Assembly (NCBI RefSeq): GCF_946408925.1
Contig: NZ_CAMJUE010000016.1
Span: 1-35,076, forward strand
DNA length: 35,076 nt
Reading direction: 5' to 3'
Source: an uncultured Methanobrevibacter sp.
GTDB taxonomy: Archaea > Methanobacteriota > Methanobacteria > Methanobacteriales > Methanobacteriaceae
Made by a program: the position numbers and the translations under genes. Numbering within the stretch: position 1 is the first letter of the stretch; each line of letters opens with the position of its first letter. The notes under the pieces are model-generated. The model worked only from the letters and a program-made list of their open reading frames with translations. It searched no databases and had not been told where the DNA came from. This document shows, piece by piece, positions 34,391 to 35,076 of this stretch.

Positions 34391-35076
34391 CTATAACCCT
34401 GTATTTTCTTTAATTCTTTTTATAGGTAACCATGCTCTTGGACACATTGCATAACAAGTTCCACATTTAATACATCTGTCTCTATCACAGCTAGGTCTAC
34501 CTTCAGTAAAGCCCATAGCTCTTGTAGGACAAGCTAGAGCACAAGTTCCACATCCACTACATAATCCGTTACGGATGATGTTAGTTAATACATCACAGCC
34601 ACATCCAGTGTTACAAGCTGCTTTATCGATAGCAGGTTGTAAGTATTCTAAGTCTCCGTTACATAATGCAACAACTGCGTTAGCAATCATTTCAGGAGCT
34701 ACAGGACAACCAGGAAGTGCTAAATCAACTTTAACTAATGAACTAACTGGTACAAAAGATTCGTGTTTAGGTTGTGCTTGTTGACCACCACGTGCGAAGG
34801 TTGTGAAACAACCGGTCATAGCACAGGAACCAAATGCACAGATTAATTTGGATTTTTTCCTTGCTTCTTGGATTTCATGTAAACTGTGTTCATCTTGTAA
34901 ACAGACGGATCCTTCAATTAAACATAAGTCCATTTCCGGCATTTCTTCAGCGTAAGTACCGTGAATCCATTTGTCAACTAAAGTTTGTCCGTATACGATA
35001 TCAATCATATCAGTTAAAACTGTAGATAAAATGTCATAGTTTTCAGTTAAAGACATTGCATCTCCAGTACAACCAC
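34391..35076 (-). CDS. frhG: Coenzyme F420-reducing [NiFe] hydrogenase, gamma (small) subunit, partial
   Basis: The frame is open to the right edge of the window, so the N-terminus is missing. The codons before MSLTENYD read GCTGDA, which contains a conserved proximal-cluster cysteine, so the internal Met is not the start. Other small-subunit cysteines are in [10 protein letters not shown] and LPGCPVAPE. The C-terminus has two ferredoxin-type [4Fe-4S] motifs, [12 protein letters not shown] and [12 protein letters not shown]. The subunit conducts electrons from the NiFe site in FrhA to FrhB. The remaining frhA and frhD would lie to the right, outside the window. Confidence 0.96.
   Translation of the reverse strand, partial: GCTGDAMSLTENYDILSTVLTDMIDIVYGQTLVDKWIHGTYAEEMPEMDLCLIEGSVCLQDEHSLHEIQEARKKSKLICAFGSCAMTGCFTTFARGGQQAQPKHESFVPVSSLVKVDLALPGCPVAPEMIANAVVALCNGDLEYLQPAIDKAACNTGCGCDVLTNIIRNGLCSGCGTCALACPTRAMGFTEGRPSCDRDRCIKCGTCYAMCPRAWLPIKRIKENTGL

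Noticed and set aside
34391-35056. Met at 35056 as the start of frhG
   Set aside because: The open frame continues upstream through GCTGDA, a conserved small-subunit segment, to the window edge, so the true start is outside.

Overview
The window looks like a piece of an AT-rich euryarchaeal chromosome, most likely a gut or rumen methanogen of the Methanobacteriales and probably Methanobrevibacter. The evidence is the F420-reducing hydrogenase genes frhG and frhB at the right edge, a type II methionine aminopeptidase, an archaeal initiator tRNA-Met (A1:U72, three G:C pairs in the anticodon stem), an archaeal RNase P RNA, TATA/BRE-type promoters with GGAGGT-like ribosome sites, and secreted adhesin-like proteins with lysine-rich Ig-like C-termini. 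The genus is inferred; no search was run.

Layout. (1) 1-2114 is a redox island. A partial NAD(P)H:quinone-type oxidoreductase and an HxlR-family regulator face an exported flavodoxin and a DUF4405-like membrane cytochrome. The cytochrome gene is split by a frameshift at a run of seven T. A perfect inverted repeat lies in the divergent promoter. (2) 2096-14233 is the most interesting part: nine closely spaced minus-strand genes. In transcription order they encode a small membrane protein, a two-ring Clp/Hsp100 ATPase, a Ser/Thr protein kinase, a tail-anchored protein with a J-like N-terminus and two carboxypeptidase-regulatory-like domains, an Asn/Lys-rich helical protein, an atypical Hsp70 with a domain inserted at the linker, a PPP-type phosphatase, another small membrane protein, and a TPR protein with an HELTHH metallopeptidase motif. 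I read this as one membrane-associated protein quality-control module with its own kinase and phosphatase. (3) 14560-15398 is a recombination scar: a 5'-clipped acetyltransferase joined tail-outward to the last ~85 codons of an otherwise missing adhesin. (4) 15777-26588 is one giant secreted adhesin-like gene of 3603 codons. (5) 26958-29944 holds an acyltransferase pseudogene with a frameshift and an in-frame stop. A 1.85-kb insertion sequence with 21-bp perfect terminal inverted repeats sits directly against its ribosome site. (6) 29978-30413 is an RNA unit: a strong BRE/TATA promoter, initiator tRNA-Met, then RNase P RNA 16 nt downstream. (7) 30441-31369 encodes two small membrane-anchored coiled-coil proteins, divergent from map (31471-32388). 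(8) 32423-33415 is a short secreted Ig-like protein. (9) 33528-35076 is frhB and partial frhG, part of central methanogenesis.

How the parts relate. The chaperone operon appears complete and intact. The flanking surface-protein genes (giant adhesin, adhesin remnant, acyltransferase) show the decay, duplication and insertion expected of a fast-evolving cell-surface locus. The map, tRNA/RNase P and frh genes are conserved housekeeping genes.
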